Part shown: positions 34,201 through 44,751 of the stretch, piece by piece
Layout: the number at the start of each line of letters is the position of its first letter
Numbering within the stretch: position 1 is the first letter of the stretch
NCBI GenBank assembly: GCA_026120185.1
Contig: JANUWF010003376.1
Span: forward strand, 2,418,001 to 2,482,000
Source of the DNA: Voacanga thouarsii
Taxonomy: Eukaryota > Streptophyta > Magnoliopsida > Gentianales > Apocynaceae
Reading direction: 5' to 3'
DNA: 64,000 nt
Program-made: the position numbers and the translations under genes
Notes under the pieces: model-generated
Seen by the model: only the letters and a program-made list of their open reading frames with translations
Told to the model about the DNA's origin: nothing
The model's database searches: none

Positions 34201-35153
34201 GATGTAGGGACATTGTCATCTACAAAGGTTTGGCTGTCTATTCAATTCAGTATGAAGGACTTGGGAGAAGCTAGCTACATTCTCGGGATTAGGCTTCTTA
34301 GAATAGGAAGTAGAGAATGTTAGGATTATCCGAAGCGACATACATTGACAAGATGCTAGCCAAGTACAGCATGGACTCATGCAAGGGAGCTCTAATCCCT
34401 TGCAAACATGGGTTGTCATTTTCTTCGAAGGACTGTCCTAAGTCTCAAGAAGAAAAGGACAGAATGAGTAGGATTCCCTACGCTTCGGCTGTAGGAAGTC
34501 TCATGTACACTATGCTGTGTACTAGGCCAGATATCTGCTTTGCCGTGGGCTTAGTTAGCAGATATCAGTCAAACCCAGGGGAGGTTCATTGGCAAGCTGT
34601 AAAGCATATTCTCAAGTACCTCAAGGGAACGAGAGATTATATGCTGGTTTACAGGGTTGATGATTTGGTTCCTACAGGATACACAGACTCAGACTTCCCG
34701 GCGGATAAGGATGAGAGAAAATCCACTAGTGGATATGTCTTCACCTTATCTGGAGGAGCAATTTCATGGAGGAGTATCAAGCAATCATATATTGCTGACT
34801 CAACCATGGAAGCTGAGTATGTGGCAGCTTCGGAGGCGTCCAAGGAAGCAGTCTGGCTCCAGAAGTTTCTTTCAGAACTTGGAGTCGTACCACATATAGA
34901 TAGGCCGGTTGTGATGTATTGCAACAACACTGGAGCAGTGTTGCAATCTAAGGAGCCTCGGAACCACAAGAAGGGGAAACACATCGAGATGAAGTACCAC
35001 CTGATCCGGGATTTCATCCAGAGATGGGAAGTCGTGGTGGAACATATTACCTCAGAAAACAATCTAGCAGACCCATTCACCAAGCCTTTGGCTGAGAGAG
35101 TCTTCAAGAGACACTTAGACGCCATAGGGGTGGGCACCTATGGACTTACCTAG
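31256..35153 (+). pseudogene. Copia-C gag-pol polyprotein pseudogene (best-preserved copy)
   Basis: Gag starts at ATG 31258, two bases after the CAG acceptor, and is open to a TAG at 31834, where copia-A reads GCAGATG. A one-base loss near 31872 then shifts the frame. The zinc knuckle reads CFKCGKKGQLEKEC, so the histidine is gone. Protease keeps WIVDSGATDH near 32115-32145. The GAG-pre-integrase domain (WHLRLGHINSTR) lies near 32535-32660 and integrase (HTDMCGP, SDRGGEYL) near 32710-33240, disrupted near 33000 before the last catalytic Glu. RT spans about 33660-34320 with YVDD and two stops near 33970 and 33999. RNase H near 34670-35150 is open and ends GVGTYGLT. Confidence 0.93.
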
Positions 35154-35163
35154 TCTTAGAGTG

Positions 35164-35174
35164 CAAGTGGGAGA
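35164..35174 (+). other. Copia-C polypurine tract
   Basis: CAAGTGGGAGA lies directly before the 3' LTR start at 35176. It is identical in type to the copia-A tract. Confidence 0.88.
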
Positions 35175-36502
35175 TTGTTGGATTGTATGCCCTCTTAGAC
35201 TAGGTTTCTGATGTAAAATCGAATTATTTAATAAAAGAATTTATTTTCAGAAATTGTTTGTGAATTTACTTTTTGTTTGTGCGCGATTTTCGTTTGGAAT
35301 AGACCCATTGTGTTTAAATAAATGATCTATGTGAATGGTGGTCTTTCATAGAAGGTATGGATCACGGGTTATTTAACACATAAACATTTGTTCTTAACAT
35401 ATTGATGAGACTGGGAACCTCATCATGTTTAGGTTATTATGTTATGAATTCCAAATGGGGAATGGCTTACCTTTAGCCAGTGGGTAGTCCACTCACTTCA
35501 TGACATAAGCGTATTTCGAATACGTAGAACAGGACCTGTAGTAGTGGTTTCTCAAAGTACTATATGGTAGAAACCTAGACTACTACCGCTACAGCGTGGA
35601 CTAGTACTCTATGACTTGAGTATGAGTTGCTGGTCTAGCGAAGCTGGAAGCATATACTTTGATTTGTTGTAGTTGAGGTTCTATCCTAGGGCCAATATAC
35701 TTGCATGTTGGGTATGTGTGACTAGTTAGTTAAGACAAACTTATACAAGATAGTTTCTGCACTATATCGCCCCTTGTGGTTGTCCGAATGGTCTAAATTA
35801 TCCAGGGCCCTAGGAAACATGACTTGGATGTTTGCTTTAGGGTAGCTCCCTTGGAAAGCGGAAACACTCCAGGAAGTCGTGGATCATTGGACTAGAAGCC
35901 TAAGGATGGTAGATGTCATTTAGAGGGGTGTTAGTACACTTCTTCCTCTCTAAATGTACGGCGATGTGTAGAGGGGTATTTTAGTCATTTCACCTGTAGG
36001 TCGGAGACTTTGCTAACGCAGCATTGTCCTTGGGGTCAATATTTCCTTATGGTGATATTAGGAAATATTTAAAATGCAAAATATAGCTATCTATATAGCA
36101 GGGGTATTTTGGTCATTTTAGCACCCAAGACGATGTGTCTTTTTGGTCCTCGGGATAGCCCGTAAGTCCTAACTATTTTTGGGTTGAGGAATTGGTCTCA
36201 GTTGAAGAGGATTTTATTTTATTTTATTCAGGAAGTCTAATTTATTATTGGACTGGAAATAAATAAATAAATAAATAAATAAAATAGAAGTTGAGAGAAA
36301 TTAATTATCTAGTTTATTTGGTTAATTAATTATTCAGGGCCTAGGTCCAGTATGAATAATTAAGAAATTAACCTGGGCTTAAACTAGGGGAAATAATTAA
36401 TGTTTAATTATTTATTGGGTTATTTAAATAGGCCCAAGAAATAAATAATTAAAGATTACTTATTATGGTTCATTTGGGCTCATTAATTTTTTATTGGGTT
36501 AC

Positions 36503-36510
36503 TTATATAA
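36503..36510 (+). promoter_or_regulatory. TATA-like box in copia-C LTR
   Basis: TTATATAA lies about 460 bases before the leader-exon ATG, a plausible spacing for a promoter with a long 5' untranslated region. It is in the segment deleted from the 5' LTR. No other support for a start site is available from sequence. Confidence 0.35.
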
Positions 36511-36969
36511 GCCTAGAAAATAAATAATTAATATTTATTATTTTGGGCCTTTTTGGGGTCCAAGAAAAATAATAAATATTTATCTGGCCCAATAACTTGG
36601 ACCTTAGGGTTTTTTCCAGATACGGTTCAGAGAAGTTTAAGGTTAGGCTAAACTGTTTCTCAGGATAACATCCGGGTGTTTTGAAATCCCGGGGAGATGT
36701 TTATCAGAGATTGAGAGACCTAGTTTAGGCAAAATCTAAACAACTCTTTGAGAAGGAAAAACCCTAATTTGTCCTTTCCCAAGCCACACAGTCACGTGGT
36801 CTCTTTCTCTCCTCTCTCTCACGTTTTCTCCTTCTTTGTTTTCTCCTTGGACTTTGCTAACCAATAGCAGGTAAACCAAGGAGAATTGAGACCCTTCCTC
36901 TTCACCATAGTGTTCACCAACTAGAGGTTAGGCTGAGGAATATCCCGAGAGCTGGAGAGCTAAGCGTTA

Positions 36970-37096
36970 ATGAAAACAAGACGAAGTCGAAGGCTAGCGG
37001 GTGTTCAACCGGAAGCTCCTTCAAGTGTGCAAAGCGAGGCGATTCCAGCCGTTCAATCTGTTCCTACGCAACCTAGGAGGGTTAAGGAACGCAAAG
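36970..37096 (+). CDS. Copia-C LTR-encoded gag leader exon (putative)
   Basis: From ATG 36970, 42 codons plus one base run to the donor AAAG|GTATGA. The peptide is basic at its N-terminus (RRSRRLAG), rich in Pro, Val, Ser and Gln in the middle, and basic again at its end. Joined to the acceptor before gag (exon 2 starts AA at 31256 in this copy), the codon becomes GAA and the gag ATG follows in frame. Copia-B has a homologous exon with the same phase and mostly synonymous codon changes across the basic motif. The unspliced frame reads on to 37251, but the donor-acceptor pair explains it better. The basic start could be a nuclear or nucleic-acid-binding segment; this is a guess. Confidence 0.62.
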
Positions 37097-37203
37097 GTAT
37101 GATCTTCACGCTTCCGCATGGCCTTTATGGCTCGCGTTTTAATTTTTCTCTCTTTTTTTTTTTTTTTTGGGTCCATGGCTCCCTGTTTATGCATTTTCCA
37201 TCA

Positions 37204-39108
37204 AAAGCTACCTCCTTTGCTCCTCTTGACCGAAAATTAAAGAGAAGATGAAATCAGCCTCTATATGGCGTGATTTAAGGGAAAAAGAAGGAGAAAAGAA
37301 TCATTAGAGAAAACGGCATCAAGAGGTTGAGAGGATTTTTGCTTACCTTAAGGTGTGTTCGATTTTTGCTAGGTATTGCTCTTAAGATTTTCGAAAATTG
37401 CTGTGGAGTTCTTGCTGGAATTTTTCGTGTAGAATAGAGAGGGTAATCAGCTACTGTACTTTAGGGTTAGAGAAGATTGGTTTAGGGTTAGATGATGGTG
37501 TTTAGAAAGACTCCTAATGGCTTTAGGCTTCTTGGACAGCAAGGCCGAAAATTGCAGCTTGTGATGTCTCTCCTTGCTGCCGAATTTAGGTGAGTTTAAG
37601 GGGAGAAAATAATCTGCAATTTGCTCCCTTGTGCTGGCCGAAATATTGGTCAAGAGAAGGGCTGATTGTGTTCAGAATTTTGGGCCAAACAAGGAAGAGT
37701 TTGAGAAGGCTTTGGAGACTAAAATTCTGTGCAAGATGGCCTTATATGTTGTGCGAAATTTCTGAATAGAAGAGGAAGAATTTCTGGACTGTTTTAGCTG
37801 TGGTTCTGCCAAAATTTCCAGAGAAACAATGAGTGTTTTAGGCATAGAAAAATAGCTTGATCAGCTGGGTTTTTTTTTGGTGTGTTTGTGTGCAGAATTT
37901 CGGTTGGAATAGGAGTACAAGGCTGGCCGAAATTTTCTGTACAATGCTGCCGAAAATCCTGTACAAGTGTAACGGATTTTTGGACTGTTTTGGCTGCTGT
38001 TTTTTACGAGAGTCGAGAGGAGAAAAGTGTGGTCTTTAGGTTGTGGAATTTGGCTTAATCAACACGGAGTTTTGGTAGGTTTTGGAGTGCAAAGCTGTCA
38101 AAAATTTCGGGCATAAGATGGACGAAAATTCTATAGTTTTGTGAGAATAAAATTCTGATTTTGTGCAGCTAAGGTAATCTGAATTGATGAGGAGTATTTT
38201 GGTGTTTTGAGCTAGGGTTTGAAGAGTTGGATTGTACTTAAAGGTGCTGGAATTTCGGACAGCTTGTGTTGACACAAAGCTGCCGAAATTCTGCTAGGAT
38301 AAGGAAGAAAATCCTAGTTGAATTAGGATTGAAATAAAAGTCTAATTTGCTGAGGGGTTTAGGATAAGATTTCCTAGCTTTGGAAGAGTTTGAGTTGAGC
38401 TAAAGTTCCTCCAAGAAGTGGTGGCACTTGCTGGAATTTTTTTCCAAATTTTTAGCTAACATTCTAGGGTTAAAATCAACAAGGTTTCCTACTAGAAAAA
38501 TGACTCTTTAATTCCAACTATCCATGGTCAAATCCATTAAGCTAAAATCAAGCTGGAATTTTATTTATTAGCTAAGGTTTTTCGAAAATCCTAAGGAATA
38601 AATGCTAAAAATTAAAAGTGAACTTTATTCACATCAAGGTCCTTAAATTTAGGGAATAAATATAGAGACTTATTTCCTTGGAATAATGACACTAAAATTT
38701 CTCGAGGTTTGCTAGATCTTTTTCGGCCAAGACATGGAAATTCTAAGGAAAGGAATTTTCTAGAAGAGAAACTAACTTCACAAATGGTAGGATTCGAACT
38801 CGGGTCACCAAAGAAAATCACCAACCTCCCCGCTATTCCAAAACAACTCCAATACTAATTTTTTTTTTCTACAATCAGTTCTCGCCACCCACCAATACTT
38901 ATCCTTCCAAGTCTTCGACCAAACCTCCCTTATTTATTCTTTAACAACACAGCTATTTCACATCAATCAATTCAAATGCAAGAGCAACGGAAAATTCACA
39001 TGCATCCATGCAATTAAAATGATTCTAAGCTACCACATAAAATGCAAAATGCTATGTAATGCATGACTTTTCCCCATAGTCAAAGATGGTTTTGGGCGGG
39101 GTATTACA
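37204..39108 (-). repeat. Gypsy-H 3' LTR, part right of copia-C
   Basis: It begins with the second AAAGC copy (37204-37208) and aligns with about 46217-48110 of the 5' LTR. It ends at the element-side LTR start TGTAATACCCCGCCC (minus strand from 39108). A strong donor-like TTAAG|GTAAGC lies on the minus strand at 37347/37346. Many short ORFs with stops occur here, and none is supported as coding. Confidence 0.88.
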
Positions 39109-39123
39109 TCCCCTCCCCCTTAA
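39109..39123 (-). other. Gypsy-H polypurine tract
   Basis: On the minus strand AAGGGGGAGGGGA directly precedes the 3' LTR start TGTAATACC. It marks the end of the internal region. Confidence 0.85.
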
Positions 39124-39142
39124 GAGAATTTCGTCCCGAAAT

Positions 39143-42100
39143 TCAGATTTCATACCCTTCGAGCGTATCCGGATACTTTCGTCTTAACCATTCCTCCATT
39201 TCCCACGTCGCATCCTGTGCTCCATGATGATCCCAAAGTATCTTCACCATAGGTATCTGCTTGTTTCGAAGAGTCTTGGTACTCCGTTCCAAGATCTTGA
39301 CGGGTCTCTCCACATAATTCAGATTGGGTTGCAACTCCAACGGTTCCTTATTGAGTACATGACTCGGATCGGGGTTGTACCTCTTTAACTGAGAGACATG
39401 GAATACATCATGCATCCCGGTTAGACCATCAGGTAGATCCAATCGGTAGGGCAACCGGTCCAATTTTCTCCAATATCAGGAACGGTCCCAAATACCTAGG
39501 ACTCAACTTCCCACCTCTCGGATGTTTCAGGATTCCTCTACTAGGAGTCAACTTCAGGAATGCACGGTCACCTACTTGGAACTCCAATTCCCTTCTCCTA
39601 GAGTCTGCATAACTCTTCTGTCGTCTTTGCACTGCCCTTAGCCTTTCTCGAATTAACTTGATCTTGTCCGTCATCTCCTGAATGTATACTTCACCAGTCT
39701 TCTTAATGTTTCCTTCTTCTATCCATCCCCAGTATATCGGTACTTGGCATTTTTGCCCAACAATGCTTTGTACGGCGCCATTCCGATCGACGCCTGATAG
39801 CTGTTGTTATATGCTAACTCCGCTTGCGGTAAAGATTCAATCCACTTATCTCCAAAGTTTAAGATACATGCTCGGAACATGTCTTCCAGTATCTGAATGA
39901 CTCTTTCGGATTGATCGTCTATCTGCGGATAGGCAGAGGTGCTGAATTTCAGGGTCGTGCCCAAGGACTCCTGGAACTTACCCCAGAACCTTGAGGTGAA
40001 TCTAGGGTCCCTATCCGACACAATGCTTGACGGTACACCATGCAACCTCATAATTTCTCGGGCATATGTCTGAGCCAACTTTTCCATCGAGCCCCGCACG
40101 TTCATTGGTATAAAATGCGCTGTCTTGGTCAATCGGTCCACTACCACCCAGATCGCATCTATTTCTATTCGGGAATCGGTAACGGTTGCAGTAACCCTGC
40201 ATACTTCTTATGTTCCATTTTAACCTTCTGGCACGTCAGGCAGGTTGACACATGCTGAACTACATCCCTCTTCATTCCAGCCCACCAATATTTCCTCTTC
40301 AAGTCTTGGTACATCTTTACCTCCCCAGGGTGTATGGTATATTTGCTTTTATGCGCTTCGTCCAGTATCCTCTTCCTTAAGTCTTGGATGTCCGGTACAC
40401 AAATCCGGTCCCAAAAGTATAATACCCCATTCTCATCGGTTCGGAAATCGCTTCCTCCTCTCGCGATCTCTTTCTCCTTAAAAGTTTGAAATCCTGCACT
40501 ACCCTGTTGACCTGATACAATTTCCTGGTCCAGATTGGGTTTCAAGGTCAAGTTGCTCACGCAGATCTTCCTCTCTTGCACTTGCGCCTCTTTCTCCAGG
40601 ATATCCTGGACTGCCAACACCTCCTGTATCCTCAAGTGTGTAAATTTCACCTTCCAACTTAGAGCGTCTGCTACCACATTCGCCTTACCCGGATGATAGT
40701 TAATAGGGCACTTATACTCTTCCAGGAACTCCATCCACCTACGCTGCCGAAGATTCAAGTCCTTTTGCATGAAGATGTACTTCAAACTCTTATGGTCAGT
40801 GAAAACCTCGTATTGTGCACCATATAAGTAATGTCGCCATTTCTTCAAGGCGAACACTATAGCTGCTAGCTCTAGGTCATGTGCAGGATAATTAGCTTCG
40901 TGCGGCTTTAGCTTCCTAGATGCATAAGCTATGACTTTCCCTTCCTGCATCAGTACAGCTCCTAGTCCTTCCTTGGATGCATCTGTATATAGTGCATAGG
41001 GCTTATCAGCCTCAGGCAGACTCAGCACGGGTGCTGTAATCAACCTCCCCTTATGTTCTTGGAAGCTCTTTTCGAACTTCTCACTTTAAGCAAAAGCGAC
41101 ATCCTTCTTCAACAGTCGCGTCATTGGTGAAACCAGAGTAGAGAAATTTTTAATGAAACGCCGATAGTACCTAACCAACCCAAGAAAACTTCGTATCTCG
41201 GTAATATTCTTCGGTTGTTTCCAGTTAGCTACGGGTTCCACCTTGGTAGGGTCCATCCCTTCTTTGGATATCATATGACCAAGGAAAGACACCGAGCTCA
41301 GCCAAAACTCACACTTACTGAACTTGGCGTAAAGCATAAATTCCCTCAGCTTCTGTAAAACCAATCTTAAGTGCTCCGCGTGGTCCTCCAGATTTTTGGA
41401 GTAGATTAGAATGTCATCGATGAATATAACCACGAACTTGTCCAGGTATGGTTGGAAAATGCGATGCATCAAATCCATGAATACTGCCGGTGCGTTGGTT
41501 ACACTGAACGGCATTACTACAAATTCGTAGTGGCCATACCACGTGTTGAATGCAGTCTTAGGAATGTCTTCTTCTTTGATCCTCCCCTGGTAGTATCCTT
41601 GCCGTAGGTCCAACTTCGAAAAGCAAGTGACGCTTTGCAGTTGATCAAACAACTCATCGATCAAGGGTAGAGGGTATTTATTCTTGATCGTTAGATTGTT
41701 CAGTCCCCGATAATCGATACATAGCCTTAAGGTACCATCTTTCTTCTTGACAAACAACACCGGGGCTTCCCACGGTGACGTACTCGGCCGAATGTAGCAT
41801 TGCCTTAGCAATTCTTCTAATTGCTCCTTCAACTCTGTTGGTGATATCCGGTAGGGGGTTCTTGATACCGGTTCTGCTCCGGGAATCAGATCCACGGTGA
41901 ACTCAACTTACCATTTACGGGGTAGGGAAGTGAGCTCCGTAGGGAACACATCCGGAAAGTCTTTCACTACCTCCGTACTTTCCAAGGTACACTGGTCTTC
42001 GGTTTGTTTAGAAGATACGCCAGATATCCCGTACAACCTTTCTTGAGTAACTTCCGGGCTTTAGCTCCAGCAATAAGAAATTTCAGTTCCTTCGTTCTCT

Positions 42101-43565
42101 TGCTATTTAATTCAATTACATCCCGTCCAGGTCTCACAAACTGCACCGTCTTGATGTTGCAGTCCACACGAGCTCCATGTTTTGACAACCAGTCCATGCC
42201 CAAGATCAAGTCATAATCGTCCATGGGCAGGATTATAAGGTTGGCCTCCAGATTCTCCTTCCCTACCTCAACTCCACAACTTCCCATTTTCTTGCCTCCT
42301 TCCACCATCTTTCCCAAGGAGGAACTAACTACTAGGGTATAAGGTAGCTCCTTTCCTTCGATCATGGCAGCGTCCGCTCTGATTTCCTCTCGGTTCAGGG
42401 CAAAAACTTTGGCCTTCACCTGAGGCTTCTGGCCTCCCGCTCTGGCTGGTCCAGCAGCGGTGCCTCTATTTCCTCCCATTGGTTGGGCCGGCGCGGTTTG
42501 GTCAATCCTTAAGGGTTTAGGGCAGACGTTTCTCAAGTGTCCTGGGTCTCCGCAATTGAAGCACCTCCTCACACCCCCATTACCCCAGCAGTTTTTTTCG
42601 GTGTGGCCTCGCTTCCCACACAGTTGGCAATTCAGGCTGCCTTACATCGGTCCTGCTACTGGAACTCGAGGCTGCTTGCCCCGATTGCCCCAAGGCATAG
42701 AGGCCGCGGGTTGCTTGTTGCTTGAAGGCCTCATAGGTGGACAATTCGGTTGGAAGGGGGTACTCACCAGTCGATGCCGATCTTCATTTTTCGTCTGGGA
42801 AGCTGCGTCTACCGCGGTGGTGTACGATGTAGGCGGTGATGGAACCAATGCCTTCCTCAACTTTGGCCTAAGCCCTTTCACGAATTGCCAGGTGCGCTTC
42901 TGCTCCGTATCTACCAAGCACTTGCAGTACTTGGACAACTGCATGAATCAGGCTACATATTGGGCCACGGTCATGCCTCCCTGCCTAAGGGTCTGGAATT
43001 CATCCTCCCTCTTCTCAGCCACCCATCGAGGAATGTACTCCGCCCGGAAAGCCTCCGTAAAATCGTCCTAGGTCCACTCCTGCTCCTTCTTGTCCTAATC
43101 ACTCTGTACCCGCTGCCACCATGCTCGAGACGGTCCTCTCAGCCGAAAAGTAGCAAACTTCACCATCCTCTCTTCCGAGTACTGCAAAGTAGCGAAGATG
43201 TCCTCCATCTGCTTAATCCATTGCTCGGCTTTCTCGTCCTGTTCCATCTTCCCTTAGAATGTGGGAGGCTGGAACTTCAAAAAACGCTCCGGAGCCTCAT
43301 CCTCTCCCCGTGGTGGTTTCCTGGCCACCTTGTGCACCCTTTCAGTCAGATTCTATAGAATCGAGGCCATCTTGTCAAAAGCCTGACCCATGGTCACATC
43401 TCGTGACCTCTCCGAAGCCAATTCCTGCTCGCGTGGCAGGGGCTCTTCCACGTCGGGGGTGGAACGATGCATCTGCTCAAATTCCGGGGTGGAGGATGCA
43501 CTCTCCTGCACCGTTCTTCTCTGCACAACTGTTCTGCATCTTAGTGCCATCTTAATCACATTCAC
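39143..43565 (-). pseudogene. Gypsy-H gag-pol polyprotein pseudogene
   Basis: Gag starts near 43550 (M-A-L-R) and has several in-frame stops. The zinc knuckle CFNCGDPGHLRNVC near 42520-42565 is intact. Protease keeps ILGMDWLSKHGA near 42170-42205, but the segment with the catalytic Asp (DxGSTHSF) is missing: ELPYT is followed at once by LVVSSSLGK near 42320-42345. RT at 41086-41895 has FIDD near 41420. RNase H ([25 protein letters not shown]) and the integrase zinc finger ([15 protein letters not shown]) lie at 40165-41043. The integrase core (VSDRDPRF) is at 39719-40147. A chromodomain-like end (IPMVKILWDHHGAQDATWEM) closes near 39150-39290. Stops and frameshifts separate the blocks. Confidence 0.92.
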
Positions 43566-44153
43566 TCAGGGTCAGTTAGTTACCAAGGGGAAAAGAATAT
43601 GCTTAGATGCATGATCAGCTGATAGCAATGTACTTATCTAAAGGAGAATGTGATGATATCGTGCAAGGGTAAATCAAGTAATAAACGAACCTTATGCTTG
43701 TCATATAAACCATTCTTTGCAGAAAAGAAGGGGTTATCCCATGCGATACTCTTTTTATTTAAAATGATAAATAAGCCCTATGAGCAACATACTCCCTTAA
43801 AAGAAATAAATAAACAAAGGTATGCAAATCTCAAAGAAAGAAAAGTAAAAGCTGCTGGTCTTCTATGTTCGACTCTCCTTAGTTTCAACAGAAGCATCGG
43901 AGTCGTCAGAGGCCGGTTCCACAAGCCACCCCACGGAGCTATTGGGTCTCCCTATATAGTCCCTTGTTTAACCAACACTCCCACTTAGCAGCCCTGACTC
44001 ACCCTCTTGGCCACTCTTGGCTCTCATGGCCGTCTCATAGAGCTCATCCAATGCTAATCTAACCGCACCCTTAGGCACAGGCCTCTCACTCCCTGAATCA
44101 ACTGGGTCAAACAACCCATCTCTTCTTAGCATGGCATCTATACTCAGTCCATA
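43566..44153 (-). other. Gypsy-H spacer between acidic ORF and gag
   Basis: About 590 bp between the end of the acidic ORF and gag shows no ORF that I can support. The matching spacer in gypsy-E is shorter (15813-16009). Confidence 0.5.
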
Positions 44154-44651
44154 TCAGAGTCCACACCCCTTGGGACTCTCTTCCAGCTTCCTCTTTCCTG
44201 TATCTACCCCTCCTAGAACTGACTGCCTAAGGTCTCTCTCTCCCAGGGCAACCCCATCTCGCGGCGTATATCCCTCATTACTGGTCCCTTTTGGGTTATG
44301 GCAAGTAGGGGTCCTGTCAACTTTCCCTATCTGCGGGGTCTGGGGAAACTCCATTACCTCCTCATCCTCCTCTTCTATCCCAGCCATCTCTCCCTCATTC
44401 TCATTGTCTCCCTCATTCCCTAGCTCATCTACCTCTCCCTCACTCAACTCCGTCATCTCCTCATCTCCCTCATCTTCCACTAAGCTCTCCTCGACCTCTA
44501 TCTCCGACTCAACCACCGGGTCGTCTAGCACTGACAGCTCACGCACTCTCTCTGAATCGGACGCAGGTGGATCAGTTACGGGTAGTGAGGTAGGTGGATT
44601 CCCGCAGCCAGCGGGCCAGTCTTTGACGGCCGATACAACTCTTTTGACCAT
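44154..44651 (-). CDS. Gypsy-H acidic ORF between primer binding site and gag
   Basis: The ORF is an uninterrupted 165 codons from the ATG at 44651, about 85 bases after the primer binding site. It is rich in Glu and Asp over residues 40-110, with short repeats of the form EGE/DEE, and ends basic. It is in sense orientation and separate from gag. Gypsy-E has an acidic ORF of about 174 codons in the same place, although the sequences are not clearly alignable by eye. I do not recognise a domain. It may be an accessory protein or a Gag leader. That it stayed open while gag gathered stops may be chance over 500 bp. Confidence 0.5.
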   Translation of the reverse strand: MVKRVVSAVKDWPAGCGNPPTSLPVTDPPASDSERVRELSVLDDPVVESEIEVEESLVEDEGDEEMTELSEGEVDELGNEGDNENEGEMAGIEEEDEEVMEFPQTPQIGKVDRTPTCHNPKGTSNEGYTPRDGVALGERDLRQSVLGGVDTGKRKLEESPKGCGL

Positions 44652-44734
44652 TCTATAAACAAAAGATAAGAATTAGCACCAGATCAAAGTACTTAAGAAA
44701 ATAGAACCCCATAAGTCAAGTAATTGCCTAAACC

Positions 44735-44749
44735 TTGTCTCTGATACCA
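44735..44749 (-). other. Gypsy-H primer binding site (initiator Met tRNA)
   Basis: On the minus strand TGGTATCAGAGAC starts two bases after the LTR end ...GTGTTACA. Initiator Met priming is usual for plant chromoviruses. Confidence 0.9.
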
Positions 44750-44751
44750 CT

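Larger units (their letters stand above)
27999..37203 (+). mobile_element. Copia-C, complete-length Ty1/copia element
   Basis: Both LTRs start TGTTGGATTG and end TTTCCATCA, and the element is flanked by perfect AAAGC duplications. It has a primer binding site, leader, gag-pol and polypurine tract. It is inserted in the gypsy-H 3' LTR. LTRs differ by a few percent by eye apart from a 629-bp deletion in the 5' LTR. Gag-pol has several stops and frameshifts, so it is not autonomous now. Confidence 0.95.
35176..37203 (+). repeat. Copia-C 3' LTR, full length
   Basis: It is 2028 bp, TGTTGGATTG to TTTCCATCA, followed by the AAAGC duplication. It includes a TATA-like TTATATAA (36503-36510), the leader exon (36970-37096), a donor AAAG|GTATGA and a long T run before the end. 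It retains everything lost from the 5' LTR. Confidence 0.93.

Noticed and set aside
34649..35137. A 162-codon minus-strand frame in copia-C
   Set aside because: It is the complement of the well-kept RNase H domain, whose motifs read on the plus strand.
37857..38039. Small ORF found in both gypsy-H LTRs (also 46870-47052)
   Set aside because: It is in both copies only because LTRs are duplicates. It is antisense to the element and shows no domain.
42460..43071. A 203-codon open frame on the plus strand
   Set aside because: It lies antisense to the gypsy-H gag and zinc knuckle. The minus strand carries clear Gag motifs, so this is a shadow.
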